Positions 8,181-17,900 of a stretch of DNA of 45,822 nt are shown here, piece after piece. Source of the DNA: Planctomycetota bacterium (GTDB lineage: Bacteria > Planctomycetota > Planctomycetia > Pirellulales > PALSA-1355); NCBI GenBank assembly GCA_003389325.1, contig QQVE01000045.1:1-45822 (forward strand), read 5' to 3'. Position 1 is the stretch's first letter, and each line of letters opens with the position of its first letter. The notes under the pieces are model-generated. The model searched no databases. It saw nothing but the letters and a program-made list of their open reading frames with translations, and was not told the origin of the DNA. Made by a program: the position numbers and the translations under genes.

Positions 8181-9467
8181 CTAGAACGGCCCGAACACGG
8201 CGTCGACGTTGCCGCGCAGCACCTGGGTGCCCAGAGCGATGGCCCGCTCTTCGCTCCAGCCGCGGTCGACGACGAACCGTTCGGCCAGGATCTTGGCCAG
8301 GATGCGCTTGTACATGGCAAACTTCGGCAGCGCGAACTCCAGCTTGTACATGTCGCTGTAGTAGCCGATCTGCTTGGTGCGGGGCACCGCCTCGAGCCGC
8401 GCGGCCGCGTCGTGGGCGATGTAGGTGGGCGTGTTCGAGTACCACCAGTGGCCGTTGGTCAGCACGTTGGGAAAGATCCAGCTATAGCTGACGAGCTCCT
8501 GGTTGGTAACGCTGGCCAAGACGGAGATCGGGAACATCACCTGCGGGAAGGCGTTGAACAACTCGCGGTACTGGATCAGCGATACCCGGCTGTCGTACAG
8601 GTCGCGCCCCTGAAACACGCCCTCGGCGTACACGCCGCGGTTGACGCCGATCATCAGGTCGAAAGGCAGCTTGTGCTCGGAGCAGTGTTCGGCAAGCATC
8701 CAGAACACCGCTTGCGAGAGCGTGCCCAGTTGCTCGCCGCTTGCGTCGGGACCACGCCGCAGCACTTCCGTCAGCGCCGACTCGGCTGCTCCCTTGTCGA
8801 TCTTGGCCGGCGCAAAGTCCGGCGGCAACGAGATCGCGCAGGCCTTGGCTCCCCGCTCGACGAAGTGCTCGAACAGCTTGCCGATCGCCGAGCGCAGCGA
8901 GGCGAGGTCTCCCAGCGCAATGCCGCCGGCCTTTTCCAGCCGCGTACGCACTTCGGGCTTGGCCAGGTGAAACACGAGGTCGTCGGTGCGCAGGCACGGC
9001 ACGTAGACCGACGTGTCGAAGCCCTCCAAGGCGTCGTCGAACTCGTTGGTGAGAAATACGGCCGAGAGCTTGCTGCGCTTGAGCACGGTTTCGGCCCAGT
9101 CGGGCTGAGCCATCGACTGCCGCGAGCGATCGTAGAGGGCTTCCCAGTTGTCGGGGGTGATCGCCTCGTCGGGAAAGTCGAAGAACGTTTGCACCATCTC
9201 GATGAGCCAGCTCGATTGGATGGTGTTCTCGATCGTGCCCAAGAACTCGACCAGCCGGCCGACTTTTTCTTTCGGATCGAGACCTTCCTGCTCGATGCGC
9301 GCTATCGGCATGCCGGCCGAATGGGCCAACTCGGTGTAGTAGTGATAGCCCATGATGTCGGCCAGGGTAGTCGAGGCCGGGGCGTGGGCGTTGATGTGCG
9401 TGTGGGGATCGACCAGCACGATCTGGTCGAGCGCCTCGAACAGGCGCGCGCGAAGTTGCTCGGACAT
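8181..9467 (-). CDS. Uronate-isomerase-like amidohydrolase
   Basis: A 428-residue protein of the glucuronate isomerase (UxaC) branch of the amidohydrolase superfamily. The metal-binding HxH is at residues 22-24 in LVDPHTHINAH. Later segments such as FDLMIGVNRGVYAEG, NAFPQVMFPISVLASVTNQEL and NGHWWYSNTPTYI fit the TIM-barrel core and substrate loop seen in uronate isomerases. Classic UxaC interconverts hexuronates and ketohexonates; the substrate cannot be set from sequence, and planctomycetes carry several remote members. The frame extends to 9524, but ATG 9467 (MSEQLRARLFEAL) begins the protein-like sequence. It is followed at 19 bases by a hypothetical gene, likely one operon. Confidence 0.75.
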   Translation of the reverse strand: MSEQLRARLFEALDQIVLVDPHTHINAHAPASTTLADIMGYHYYTELAHSAGMPIARIEQEGLDPKEKVGRLVEFLGTIENTIQSSWLIEMVQTFFDFPDEAITPDNWEALYDRSRQSMAQPDWAETVLKRSKLSAVFLTNEFDDALEGFDTSVYVPCLRTDDLVFHLAKPEVRTRLEKAGGIALGDLASLRSAIGKLFEHFVERGAKACAISLPPDFAPAKIDKGAAESALTEVLRRGPDASGEQLGTLSQAVFWMLAEHCSEHKLPFDLMIGVNRGVYAEGVFQGRDLYDSRVSLIQYRELFNAFPQVMFPISVLASVTNQELVSYSWIFPNVLTNGHWWYSNTPTYIAHDAAARLEAVPRTKQIGYYSDMYKLEFALPKFAMYKRILAKILAERFVVDRGWSEERAIALGTQVLRGNVDAVFGPF

Positions 9468-9554
9468 GAGAACTCTCAGGGGGGTGCGATTCCTAACGAA
9501 TGACGCTCCCCAATCTGCCAGCACGGCCGCCGCAACGCAAGCCGCCGCCGGTCG

Positions 9555-10301
9555 CTAGGCCGTCAGCGGCAGCGCTTCGGCGAGAAACGCGTTCCAGTGC
9601 TGCACGGTGGCGGCCATGTCGTCCTGGCGGTCCAACAGAACACCCAGCACGCGGGCCCGCAGAATGACGCCTTTTTCGAGCCTTTGCGAAAACAGCTCGT
9701 GCCGCAAACGGATCGTGTACTCGTCGCCCTGCGGCGTACTCTGCAAGCGCGAGCGGTGCGTGTCGCGGGGATAGACCATTTCGGCGTAGCTGTACTTGCC
9801 GCCGGCCAGGCGGAACAAGTAGCAGTGCACGCCTGGGGAAGCGTCTTCGCCTTGCGCTTCGTCGGAGCCGGGCACCAGGTCCGTAAACGAGGCGCTGGCC
9901 GGGTCGGTCAATTGGAGTGCCTCGCAGGCCACCAGGTCGGTGCGCGTCGCCAACAGTGGACTGCTGTCCAACAGGTTGGTTTGCACCGAGGGCACCAACT
10001 CGATCGCGGCGATGGCGCTGCGGTGCGCGTGGGTTCCGGCGCGCCAATAGGCTTCGGCACGCATGGCCGTTGCCGGTTGATCGGCATAGGCCACGATCAA
10101 ATCGCCCGCGCGCAGATAGTTTTCCGACGGTTCGGTGGCGGCTTCGGCCAGCTCGAGACCCAGGGGATGAAAGCCCGTGAGCGAGGTGCCATCGACGACG
10201 ACGTGCTGCAGGCCGTGGGAGGGATGCCGGGGCGCGATCTCAGCGCGGAACCGACTCAAGTGCAGTTGCGCGACGTCGTCGCTCTGTTGCCACGGCTGCA
10301 T
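9555..10301 (-). CDS. Hypothetical protein
   Basis: A 248-residue soluble protein (MQPWQQSDDVAQLHLSRFR…) with no signal peptide and no motif I recognise. A beta-rich middle (GLQHVVVDGTSLTGFHPLGL) and a central TRTDLVACEALQL stretch look like a folded, conserved domain. The frame is open to 10445, but upstream codons run through a terminator hairpin (10338-10376), so ATG 10301 is the plausible start. The sequence before it has no strong ribosome site. The terminator on the same strand just upstream means it either has its own promoter in about 35 bases or is expressed through an attenuated leader. Confidence 0.65.
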   Translation of the reverse strand: MQPWQQSDDVAQLHLSRFRAEIAPRHPSHGLQHVVVDGTSLTGFHPLGLELAEAATEPSENYLRAGDLIVAYADQPATAMRAEAYWRAGTHAHRSAIAAIELVPSVQTNLLDSSPLLATRTDLVACEALQLTDPASASFTDLVPGSDEAQGEDASPGVHCYLFRLAGGKYSYAEMVYPRDTHRSRLQSTPQGDEYTIRLRHELFSQRLEKGVILRARVLGVLLDRQDDMAATVQHWNAFLAEALPLTA

Positions 10302-10337
10302 CGCGGACGTTCCGGGGCGGGCGTCGTGAAAACCAAC

Positions 10338-10376
10338 AAAAAAACCCCGCCGCTCGCGCGAGGCGAAACGGCGGGG
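10338..10376 (-). terminator. Rho-independent terminator with no protein gene in front of it
   Basis: Arms CCCCGCCG (10345-10352) and CGGCGGGG (10369-10376) enclose a nested CTCG/CGAG stem, and seven A at 10338-10344 give a minus-strand T run. No minus-strand gene ends here; the next gene to the right reads the other way. Confidence 0.8.
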
Positions 10377-10488
10377 CCGGAACAGAGAAGAGGCCGTTGG
10401 TATCGGAATTTGAATAATGGATAAGGCCGAGATGCCGGCGGGCACCTTCGAAGGCCCGCATACCAGCTCTTGGCTTTTCCCCTGTTCG
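10338..10488 (-). ncRNA. Candidate small RNA or regulatory leader
   Basis: A possible minus-strand promoter at 10495-10522 and the terminator at 10338-10376 would bound a transcript of about 150 bases with no convincing reading frame. It contains a stable hairpin around 10440-10465 (GCGGG-CCTTCGAAGG-TG-CCCGC on the minus strand) and a possible long-range GGTAT/ATACC pairing. It is either a free small RNA or a leader that attenuates the gene at 10301. It does not match any RNA family I can recall. Confidence 0.4.
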
Positions 10489-10494
10489 CCCTCG

Positions 10495-10522
10495 ATCTTA
10501 CCATAATGGTTTCGGCAAGCAA
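10495..10522 (-). promoter_or_regulatory. Possible promoter for the candidate small RNA
   Basis: On the minus strand TTGCTT (10517-10522) and TAAGAT (10495-10500) are separated by 16 bp; each matches 4 of 6 consensus bases. Weak alone, but supported by the terminator downstream. Confidence 0.35.
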
Positions 10523-10586
10523 TAGTCTGCGGGAAATTTTTTAACAGGAATTAAACGTTGCTCTCGGGCCTCTCCTCGCGCCCTGG

Positions 10587-10614
10587 TTGCCCAGGGGTCG
10601 ATGCCCTCTATAAT
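10587..10614 (+). promoter_or_regulatory. Sigma-70-type promoter for the inositol monophosphatase gene
   Basis: A perfect TATAAT at 10609-10614 with TTGCCC at 10587-10592 and a 16-bp spacer, about 30 bases before the ATG at 10650. Confidence 0.6.
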
Positions 10615-10649
10615 CGCCGGACAAGTCGCCCCGCCGTGGTCCAAGCAGG

Positions 10650-11447
10650 ATGCCGTTAGTGCCTGACTATTTAAAGCTTTGCGAACAGGCGGCCAGGGCC
10701 GGAGCCGGCGAGCTGCTCGACTGGGTCGGGCGTTTCACGGTGCGAGAAAAAGGCCCCTTCGACCCGGTGACCGAAGCCGACCTGGCCTCGCAAGAGGCCA
10801 TCCGCAAGGTGATTCTCGCGGCCTGCCCCGGACATGACCTGATCGGTGAGGAGGGCGAGGACACGCAAGCTCATCTTGGGGCCGAGTACTGCTGGGTCGT
10901 CGATCCCCTGGACGGAACGACCAACTACGTCCATCAGGTGCCGCACTACTGCGTCTCGGTGGCGCTGCTCGAGCGCGGCCGCCCGCTGGTGGGCGTGATC
11001 TACGACCCGGTCTCCGACGAATGTTTTTCCGCCGAGCGAGCCCAAGGGGCCACGCTCAACGGGCAGCCGATTCGCACCAGCGGCGTCACCGAATTGGATC
11101 AAGCGCTGATCGCGGCCAGCTTCGCTTCGCGGGTGCCGTTTCCTTCAGCCGAGATCGATCAATTCGTGGCGCTGGTGCAGAAATGCCAGGCCGTGCGACG
11201 CACGGGCTCGGCGGCGCTGAACTTGTGTTACGTGGCGATGGGACGATTTGACGCCTTTTGGGCCCTCTCGACCAAGGCCTGGGACGTGGCCGCCGGCGTG
11301 CTGCTGGTCGAGGAAGCGGGCGGTGTCGTCACAGGTCTCGACGGCGAGCCTCTGCAATTGACCGAGCCGCATCCGGTCACCAGCGCCTCGCCCGAGCTGC
11401 ACGAGGAGTTTTGCCAGTTGCTGAGAGGCGCAAAGTCGTTGGTCTAA
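10650..11447 (+). CDS. Inositol monophosphatase family protein
   Basis: A 265-residue protein with all motifs of the Mg-dependent, Li-sensitive phosphatase superfamily: DPVTEAD at 38-44, GEEG at 66-69, the metal site DPLDGTTN at 85-92 and WDVAAG at 211-216. Length matches bacterial SuhB/IMPase. It hydrolyses inositol-1-phosphate or a related sugar or nucleotide phosphate in the cytoplasm; CysQ or histidinol-phosphatase roles cannot be excluded. It is a single gene with its own TATAAT promoter, and the 212-bp gap after it separates it from the long exported-protein operon. Confidence 0.93.
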   Translation: MPLVPDYLKLCEQAARAGAGELLDWVGRFTVREKGPFDPVTEADLASQEAIRKVILAACPGHDLIGEEGEDTQAHLGAEYCWVVDPLDGTTNYVHQVPHYCVSVALLERGRPLVGVIYDPVSDECFSAERAQGATLNGQPIRTSGVTELDQALIAASFASRVPFPSAEIDQFVALVQKCQAVRRTGSAALNLCYVAMGRFDAFWALSTKAWDVAAGVLLVEEAGGVVTGLDGEPLQLTEPHPVTSASPELHEEFCQLLRGAKSLV

Positions 11448-11542
11448 GTCGCGGTTCTGGAGGAGGTTCGAAAAACGTCGGGTGGGCCCCGATCCTGCCG
11501 TGGAGTGTGGAAAAGTTTCGCCCTCAGGCGGGGCCAATTGTT

Positions 11543-11571
11543 TTGAGCAATCCGCCCAATCGGATTAAACT
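11543..11571 (+). promoter_or_regulatory. Possible promoter of the large exported-protein operon
   Basis: TTGAGC at 11543-11548 and TAAACT at 11566-11571 with a 17-bp spacer (4 of 6 matches each), about 90 bases before the ATG at 11660. Confidence 0.4.
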
Positions 11572-11659
11572 GAACGATGGAATCTCCCTTCACCTTTCGC
11601 TTTAGGTAACCGGTTCTGACGTGCTTCGCGGCGGGCCGGCAGTTCAGAGGCGTCTTGTC

Positions 11660-14600
11660 ATGCGACCCCGATTCTGCGCATCCGGCTTGCTCTTCTTGCT
11701 GAGCCTGACGCTCGCAGCGCTGACCACGGGGATCCTGCGCGCCCAGGAGCCGGAGTCCGACGAGAAGGATCCGACGAAGTTCGAGTCCGCCGCCCAGGAC
11801 GTCCTTCCTGGCGAAGATCTGCCCCAGGTGTACTACGTGCCGGATGCCGACGGCAAACTCCAGCCATTGCTGGGGATGTCGTACGAGCGCGTGATGCAGT
11901 TGTGGAAGCAGGAGCGGCAGGTCGTGCGCGCCAACGAGCGGCCGGCATACGGGATCGAGAAACTCGAAATCTCGGGCACGGCCACCGGCGACCGAGCCGA
12001 ACTCGTGGCCCGCTTCGAGATTGCCGTGCATCGCGACGATTGGGTGGGCGTGCCCCTGCGATTGGGCGGCGCCGTGCTGCGCGAGACGCCCAGCTACGAC
12101 GGTCCCGGCAAGTACGAGATGCACGTCGACCCCGACGGCGACGGCCACGTGCTGTGGATTCGAGGCGACGAGGAGCAGCCGCACCGCGTGACGCTCAAGC
12201 TGGCGGCGCGGGTCGAGCAGGTCGGACCGCAGTCGCGGCTGCAGTTGACCGTGCCGCGTTCGGCCGTCTCGCAGTTGCAACTGCAAGTACCGCTGGAGAA
12301 CGCCCAGGCTGAAGTTTCCGAGGGCAGCACCCTCGACTCGGTGCGCCCGCTGGCCGGCGGCAAGACGGAGCTGAAGGTCATCGGAATGGGGGGAGAATTT
12401 GAAATGACCTGGCACGCTGCCGACAGCAACGTGGCCAGCGTGCCTTCGATTTTGGAAGCCAGCGGCGTGCAGACGATTCGCGTCAACGGCCGCAGCGTGA
12501 GCACCAAGGCCACGCTCAGCGTGCGCAGCCTCGGCAGCCCATTCGATCATTTCCGCATCCGGCTGCCGCCCGGGGCCGACTACGTGGGCGCCACGCAGTC
12601 GGACGTCAAGCTGGTGGCCGTGGACGTGGCGGCCGCCGAGGGCAAGCTGTACGAAGCGCGGCTGGACGAGAAAACGGTCGGCCCGGTCGAGGTGCAACTG
12701 GTCACCGAGCGCGCGCACGACGCGGCCCAAGCGGACGAGATGCTGCAACTGGCCGGCTTCGAGGTGGTGGGAGCCGTGCGGCAATGGGGCACGATCGCCG
12801 TGCAGGTCGAGGGCAACTGGCAGATCGTCTGGGGGGAAACCAACCACGTGCGGCGGGTCGATGACGTGGGAGCGGACATCCGCCGCGACGAGTTGGCCGC
12901 CGGCTTCGAATACTTCGTGCAGCCCTACTCGCTGATGGCACGCGTCGTGGCCCAGGAAACCCGCACGCGCGTCGAGCCGGAGTACGTGCTGCTGGTCGGA
13001 GCCGACGAAGCCCGCCTGCAGGCCCGCTTGAACTACACGATCCATGGCGCCGACGTCAATTCGTTGCGAGTCGAGATTCCCGGTTGGGAGCTGGACTCGG
13101 TGGGGCCGCCGAACCTGGTTTCCGGCGACGCGGCGATCACCGGCAACGGCGATTCAAAAACCGTGGCCCTGCTGCGGCTGCTGCAGGCCACGACTGGCCC
13201 GATTGAATTGACGCTCGAAGCGCATCGCTCGATCGAGCCCGGTGCCCAGAGCGTCACGCTCGAAATGCCGCGTCCGCTGGGCGAAGTGGCCTCGGCCGAC
13301 GTGGCCGTGGTGAGCGACGACGATATCGAGTTGATCCCGCATCCCGACCGGATGACGTCGCTGGCGGCGCATTCGGTGCGCCCCGCCATCAACCTGCCCG
13401 AGCGGCAACATGAGCCGCTGTTCTTTCGCACGACGGGTGAAAATGCGACGTTCGTGGCCGACATCCAATTGCACGAACAGTCCATCTCGGCTGCCTTGGC
13501 GACGAAACTCTCGGTGGGGGAAGGAGACACGCAGGTCGAGCAGCGGTTGACGTACCACGTGGCCTACCAGCCGACGGATCGCTTCACGGTGATCGTGCCG
13601 CAGGGTATTCGCCCCGAGGGCATGTCGATCTTCTACAAAGGCGAGCGGATTACCGCCTCACCGGGACCTCCGGCGGAACGTGACGACGAGGCGACGCCGG
13701 TTACCATCGACCTGCCGGAACCGGTGATCGGCCGCCAGGAGTTGGAAATTCGCTACGCCTTGCTGCACGAGAAGCCCACGGCCCAAACCAGCACGCTGGT
13801 GGAAGTGCCGCTGGTCGTGCCCGGCGAAGGAAAACTGACCGACAACCAATTGGCCGTCGATTCGGGCGCGGGCATCGAGGTCAAGTATCCCAAAGGTCCC
13901 TGGTCGCGCGATCGTCAGCCCGAGCGGCCGCCGCAGTCGGATCATCTGGCGCTGACCGCCACCGCCCCGATCCCCGGCGTGACCTTGGCAGTGAGCTCCA
14001 AGCAGACGCCCGCCGCCGAAGCCACGACGGTCGAGCGGGGCTGGATCGAGACGTACCTCTCGCACGCGAATCGCCAGGACCGGGCCGTGTTCCAACTGGG
14101 CAGCCGGGCGCGACAGTTGGAGCTGACCCTGCCCGCTGGCGTCGATCCACGGACCTTCGTCGTCAAGGTCGACGGCACGCGCGTGGTTCCCGATTCGATC
14201 AAGCAACGCGAAGTCGTAATCGACTTGCCAGGCGGCGGCACCGGCGAACACCTGCTCGAGTTGTGGTATTCGTTTTCCGAGCGCCCGCCGCGCGGGGCCT
14301 TGCAGTTGGCGGCACCGCGGCTCAAGTCGGCCTCCTGGGTACAACTTCTGTACTGGCAACTCACCGTGCCCGAGGACGAGCACGTGCTGTACACGCGTGT
14401 GCCGTACACCGAGGAATTGGATTGGGCCTGGACCGGTTGGCTGTGGCAGCGGCAACCGACCCTGTCGCGTGCCGAACTGGAAAGTTGGATGAGCGGCGGC
14501 AATCCGGCGCTGGTCGCGCAGCTCGAGGCCCGGCCCGCATGGGACAGCGGCACGACGAATCACTACTTGTTCAGCACCGTGGGCGACGCCGAACCGCTCG

Positions 14601-14995
14601 CATTGCGCACCACCAGCCGCGCGTGGTTGGTGCTCTACGGCTCGCTGCCGCTGTTGGCCGCCGGTTTGCTGTTGATCTACTTCCCGGCCGTGCGGCATCC
14701 TGCGTCGCTTTTCGTCTTGGCGGTCCTCGTCTGCGGAGCCAGCATCGTGGCGCCGCAGCCAGCGTTGCTGCTGGCCCAGGCTTCGGTCCTGGGCCTGGTC
14801 TTGCTGGGTCTGGCCGCTCTGCTGGCCCGATTGATGCCGACGGCGCGTCCGGCGCCGATGCCGTCCCACGGTAGTTCTCGGGCCGTGATCGAGCGGAGCG
14901 TGACGGAACTATATCAACGTGCCCCCTCGGGCGGCAGCCATCCGCCTTCGACCGCCACCGACCCGCTTGTCTCCATCTCGCCGGAAGCAGAATGA
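11660..14995 (+). CDS. Large exported membrane-anchored protein, single-module paralog
   Basis: A 1111-residue protein. Residues 1-29 form a signal peptide (GLLFLLSLTLAALTTGILRAQ). At about 57-89 there is a YYVP…LLGMSYERVMQLWKQE segment that recurs twice in the next protein. Roughly 900 residues of beta-rich sequence follow, full of short strands such as LELTLPAG and VVIDLPGG. Two or three transmembrane helices lie near the C-terminus (SLPLLAAGLLLIYF, LFVLAVLVCGASIV, LGLVLLGLAALLARLM), then a short cytoplasmic tail. Family unknown; it looks like a surface or periplasmic beta-sandwich protein tethered to the inner membrane. The frame starts earlier at 11621, but ATG 11660 begins the signal peptide. 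Its stop overlaps the next start (ATGA). Confidence 0.85.
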   Translation: MRPRFCASGLLFLLSLTLAALTTGILRAQEPESDEKDPTKFESAAQDVLPGEDLPQVYYVPDADGKLQPLLGMSYERVMQLWKQERQVVRANERPAYGIEKLEISGTATGDRAELVARFEIAVHRDDWVGVPLRLGGAVLRETPSYDGPGKYEMHVDPDGDGHVLWIRGDEEQPHRVTLKLAARVEQVGPQSRLQLTVPRSAVSQLQLQVPLENAQAEVSEGSTLDSVRPLAGGKTELKVIGMGGEFEMTWHAADSNVASVPSILEASGVQTIRVNGRSVSTKATLSVRSLGSPFDHFRIRLPPGADYVGATQSDVKLVAVDVAAAEGKLYEARLDEKTVGPVEVQLVTERAHDAAQADEMLQLAGFEVVGAVRQWGTIAVQVEGNWQIVWGETNHVRRVDDVGADIRRDELAAGFEYFVQPYSLMARVVAQETRTRVEPEYVLLVGADEARLQARLNYTIHGADVNSLRVEIPGWELDSVGPPNLVSGDAAITGNGDSKTVALLRLLQATTGPIELTLEAHRSIEPGAQSVTLEMPRPLGEVASADVAVVSDDDIELIPHPDRMTSLAAHSVRPAINLPERQHEPLFFRTTGENATFVADIQLHEQSISAALATKLSVGEGDTQVEQRLTYHVAYQPTDRFTVIVPQGIRPEGMSIFYKGERITASPGPPAERDDEATPVTIDLPEPVIGRQELEIRYALLHEKPTAQTSTLVEVPLVVPGEGKLTDNQLAVDSGAGIEVKYPKGPWSRDRQPERPPQSDHLALTATAPIPGVTLAVSSKQTPAAEATTVERGWIETYLSHANRQDRAVFQLGSRARQLELTLPAGVDPRTFVVKVDGTRVVPDSIKQREVVIDLPGGGTGEHLLELWYSFSERPPRGALQLAAPRLKSASWVQLLYWQLTVPEDEHVLYTRVPYTEELDWAWTGWLWQRQPTLSRAELESWMSGGNPALVAQLEARPAWDSGTTNHYLFSTVGDAEPLALRTTSRAWLVLYGSLPLLAAGLLLIYFPAVRHPASLFVLAVLVCGASIVAPQPALLLAQASVLGLVLLGLAALLARLMPTARPAPMPSHGSSRAVIERSVTELYQRAPSGGSHPPSTATDPLVSISPEAE

Positions 14996-17900
14996 TGCGC
15001 GATTCGTGGAGGCTGGCAATCTGCGGCGCGCTGGCGCTGGCAGCGCTGGGCGCGCCCGCCGCCAGAGGCGACGAGCCCGAGCAGGTGCCGTCGTTTCGCC
15101 GCGAGTTTCTGCCGGCCGAAGCGCTCGATCGCCGGACCTGGAAGGACGGCTATCTGCCGGTCGATGCGAAGGAGTTCGAGCAGCGGCTGCGCGACGTGTA
15201 CGATCGTGCACGCGGTGCTCCGGCGACGCATGCTCCGCGGATCGAGCGTGCCACGTATCGGGCCCGGCTCGAGGCGGAAGACCTGCTGGTGGGGACCGCG
15301 GAGCTTGAGCTAAGCGCGGTGGATGAGCCCACGTTGCTCGCGCTTGTGCCCTTTAGCGGCGCGCTCGAATCGGCCGCCTGGAACAACCCCGAAGCACGGC
15401 CGGCGCTGGTGGGCGTCGCGCCCGACGGCGGATTGCGGGCCCTGGTCGAAGGCGAGCAGTTGCAGCTCGCCTGGTCGCAGCGCGGCGAACGCACCGCCTC
15501 GGGCGCCGTACAGTTCGCGCTCGAGTTGCCGGGTTCTCCGCTCTCGCGCTTGGAAATCGAAGCGCCCGACGACGTCGACATCGTCGTCGACCATGGCATC
15601 GCCACGGCCAAGCCGCAACCCGCGGGCGAGGCGACCCTGTGGAGCGTGGAACTAGGCGGCTACCGCCGCATCGGCTTGCGCGTCGTGCCGAAGAACACGG
15701 CCGGCGAGCGCCGCGCGTTGACGCTGGTGCGGCAAGCCATGACCTACAAATTTTCGACGCGCGGGATCAACCTTGCGGCGCAGTTGCGGCTGGACGTGCA
15801 CGGCGAGCCGCTCGAGCGCATCCTGGTCGATCTCGATCCATCGTTGCACCTGGTAAGCGCGCGGTACGGCGAGCAGGACCTGCCGTGGTCGGCCACGACC
15901 GACCTGCAATCCGGCCAGTCGCACGTGCTGCTCGAGTTTCCCGAGCCGGTGTCAGGAGCCGGCCGGGTGCTGCAACTCTCGGCCGTGACGCCGTTGACCA
16001 CCGACGAGCGGTGGTCCTTGCCGGGGTTGCAGGTGCGGGGCATGGCCTGGCAGGAAGGCACCGCCGAATTGATTCTCCCCGAGGGCTTGCTGTTGGAGCA
16101 GTTGCTGACCGACGGCTGTCGTCAATCGCAGGTCACGCCGCTGCCGGCGCCGCTGGGGGAATCGATCGAGATTCAGTACTATCGTCCTGGTGCGAAAATC
16201 GAGCTGCGGCTGACCGTGCCGCGCAAGCAACTTGCCGTCGAGACCGGCACGCTGGTGCAGGTCGGTGGGCAGGAGATCGTGAGCCGCTGCTCGTTTGCGA
16301 TTCCGCTCGATGCCGACGCGCGCCGCAAAGTTCGCATACCGATTCACGCCCCCTGGACGGTCGAATCGGTCGAGAGCATTGCCGCCAGCCGAATCGTGAA
16401 GTGGGATGTGGTCGAACGCCGCGGCGAGCCGGCCGAACTCGAGATTGCCATGGCCGGCCCGGGACGGCTCGTGGTGCGCGGCAGCCGTCCGCTGCCGGTG
16501 ACCGCCTCATTCGACGCGGCGCAGCTTCAGATGCTCGACTTCTCGCAGTTCGATGCGCAAGCCCAACTAATCAGCGTTCGCGCCGCCGATGGCTCCGAGC
16601 TGCGTTGGAGCGGCGACGAACAGCTCGAGCGGCTCGAGCCCGACAACCTCACGGCCGAGCAGCTACAGCTTTTCGTGCAACTGCCCGACGGACCCGTGTT
16701 CGTCGAGAACGACGTGTTCGGCCGCGCGAGCGTGGCCCGCGAACGGCGGCGGCCGAACTACTCGGTCGATATCCACATTGACGCGGCGGTGCGCGAAGGC
16801 AAGCTGGCGGAGACATACACCATCCACTGCGTTCCCGACGCGGCCCGCGTCGAGCGGCTGCTTGTGCACTTTTCGCAGCCGCGCGAGATACCGTTGCAGT
16901 GGAACCTGGCGGGAGGAAACAACTCGGGCCAGTTCTCGGCGCGCAAACTCACGTCCGGCGAGCAAGCCGGATTGGGCCTGCCGCCCAGCGGCGAGGTGTG
17001 GGAGCTGCTGCTGGAAATCGCCCGGCCCGGGCCGTTCGAGTTGCGGGCCGATCGCAGCCTGCCGTTTGAGCAGGAGACCCCGCTGGCCCTGGCCTCGGTC
17101 GAGGACGCCACAACGCAGCGCGGCACCCTGGCGATTCGCGCCGTCGGCGACGCGGGACTCTCGATCCGCAATCGCGGCTTGATGTCGGTACCCGCCGAGT
17201 TGCTCGATCCGAATCGCTACCAGACGGCCCGGGCGACCTACCACTATCAGCCGTCGGGCGACGACCTGGAAGCCGAGCCGATGATCAGCATCTCGCCCGC
17301 TGAGTCCCAGCAGCCCGAAACCGGCGCCTGGGCCTGGAGTTGCCAATTGGCTTCGCGGTTTGCCGCCGAGGGCACGTGTTCGCACCGCGTTGCCGTTCGC
17401 ATTCAAACGGCGGGGCGCAGCAGCCTGCGGTTCCGCCTGCCCGAGAAAACCCGATTGCTCGGCGCTTGGGTCGACGGCCAGCAGCTCGACACCAGCGGCC
17501 CGAAGCCCGAGGGCCATCGCGTGGAGTTGCCGCCCGGGAAGAGCCGGGCGCTGCTTACCCTCTACTACTCGACTCCGGCCGAGTTGCCCGGCCTGGTCGT
17601 GCGGCACGCCGCGCCGTTTCCCACGCTCGATATCCCGGTTCTGTTGCGGGAGTGGTCCGTATGGATGCCGCCGGGCTTCGAGGTGGCCGATTCCGACCGC
17701 GAGACTCCGCTGGACCGCCTGCGGCCGCCCACCTGGTCGCAACGCCTGTTCGGACCGCTGGGACGCGACGCACGGGGCCACATCTTTAACCCGCTGCTCT
17801 CGTCCGATTGGCGCGAGACGTTCGCCGCCCGCGGACGGACCGATCGCACGCACGAAGCCGGCGTGCAGTTCGTTCGCGACCTGGGGGTTCTGGCCGGCCA

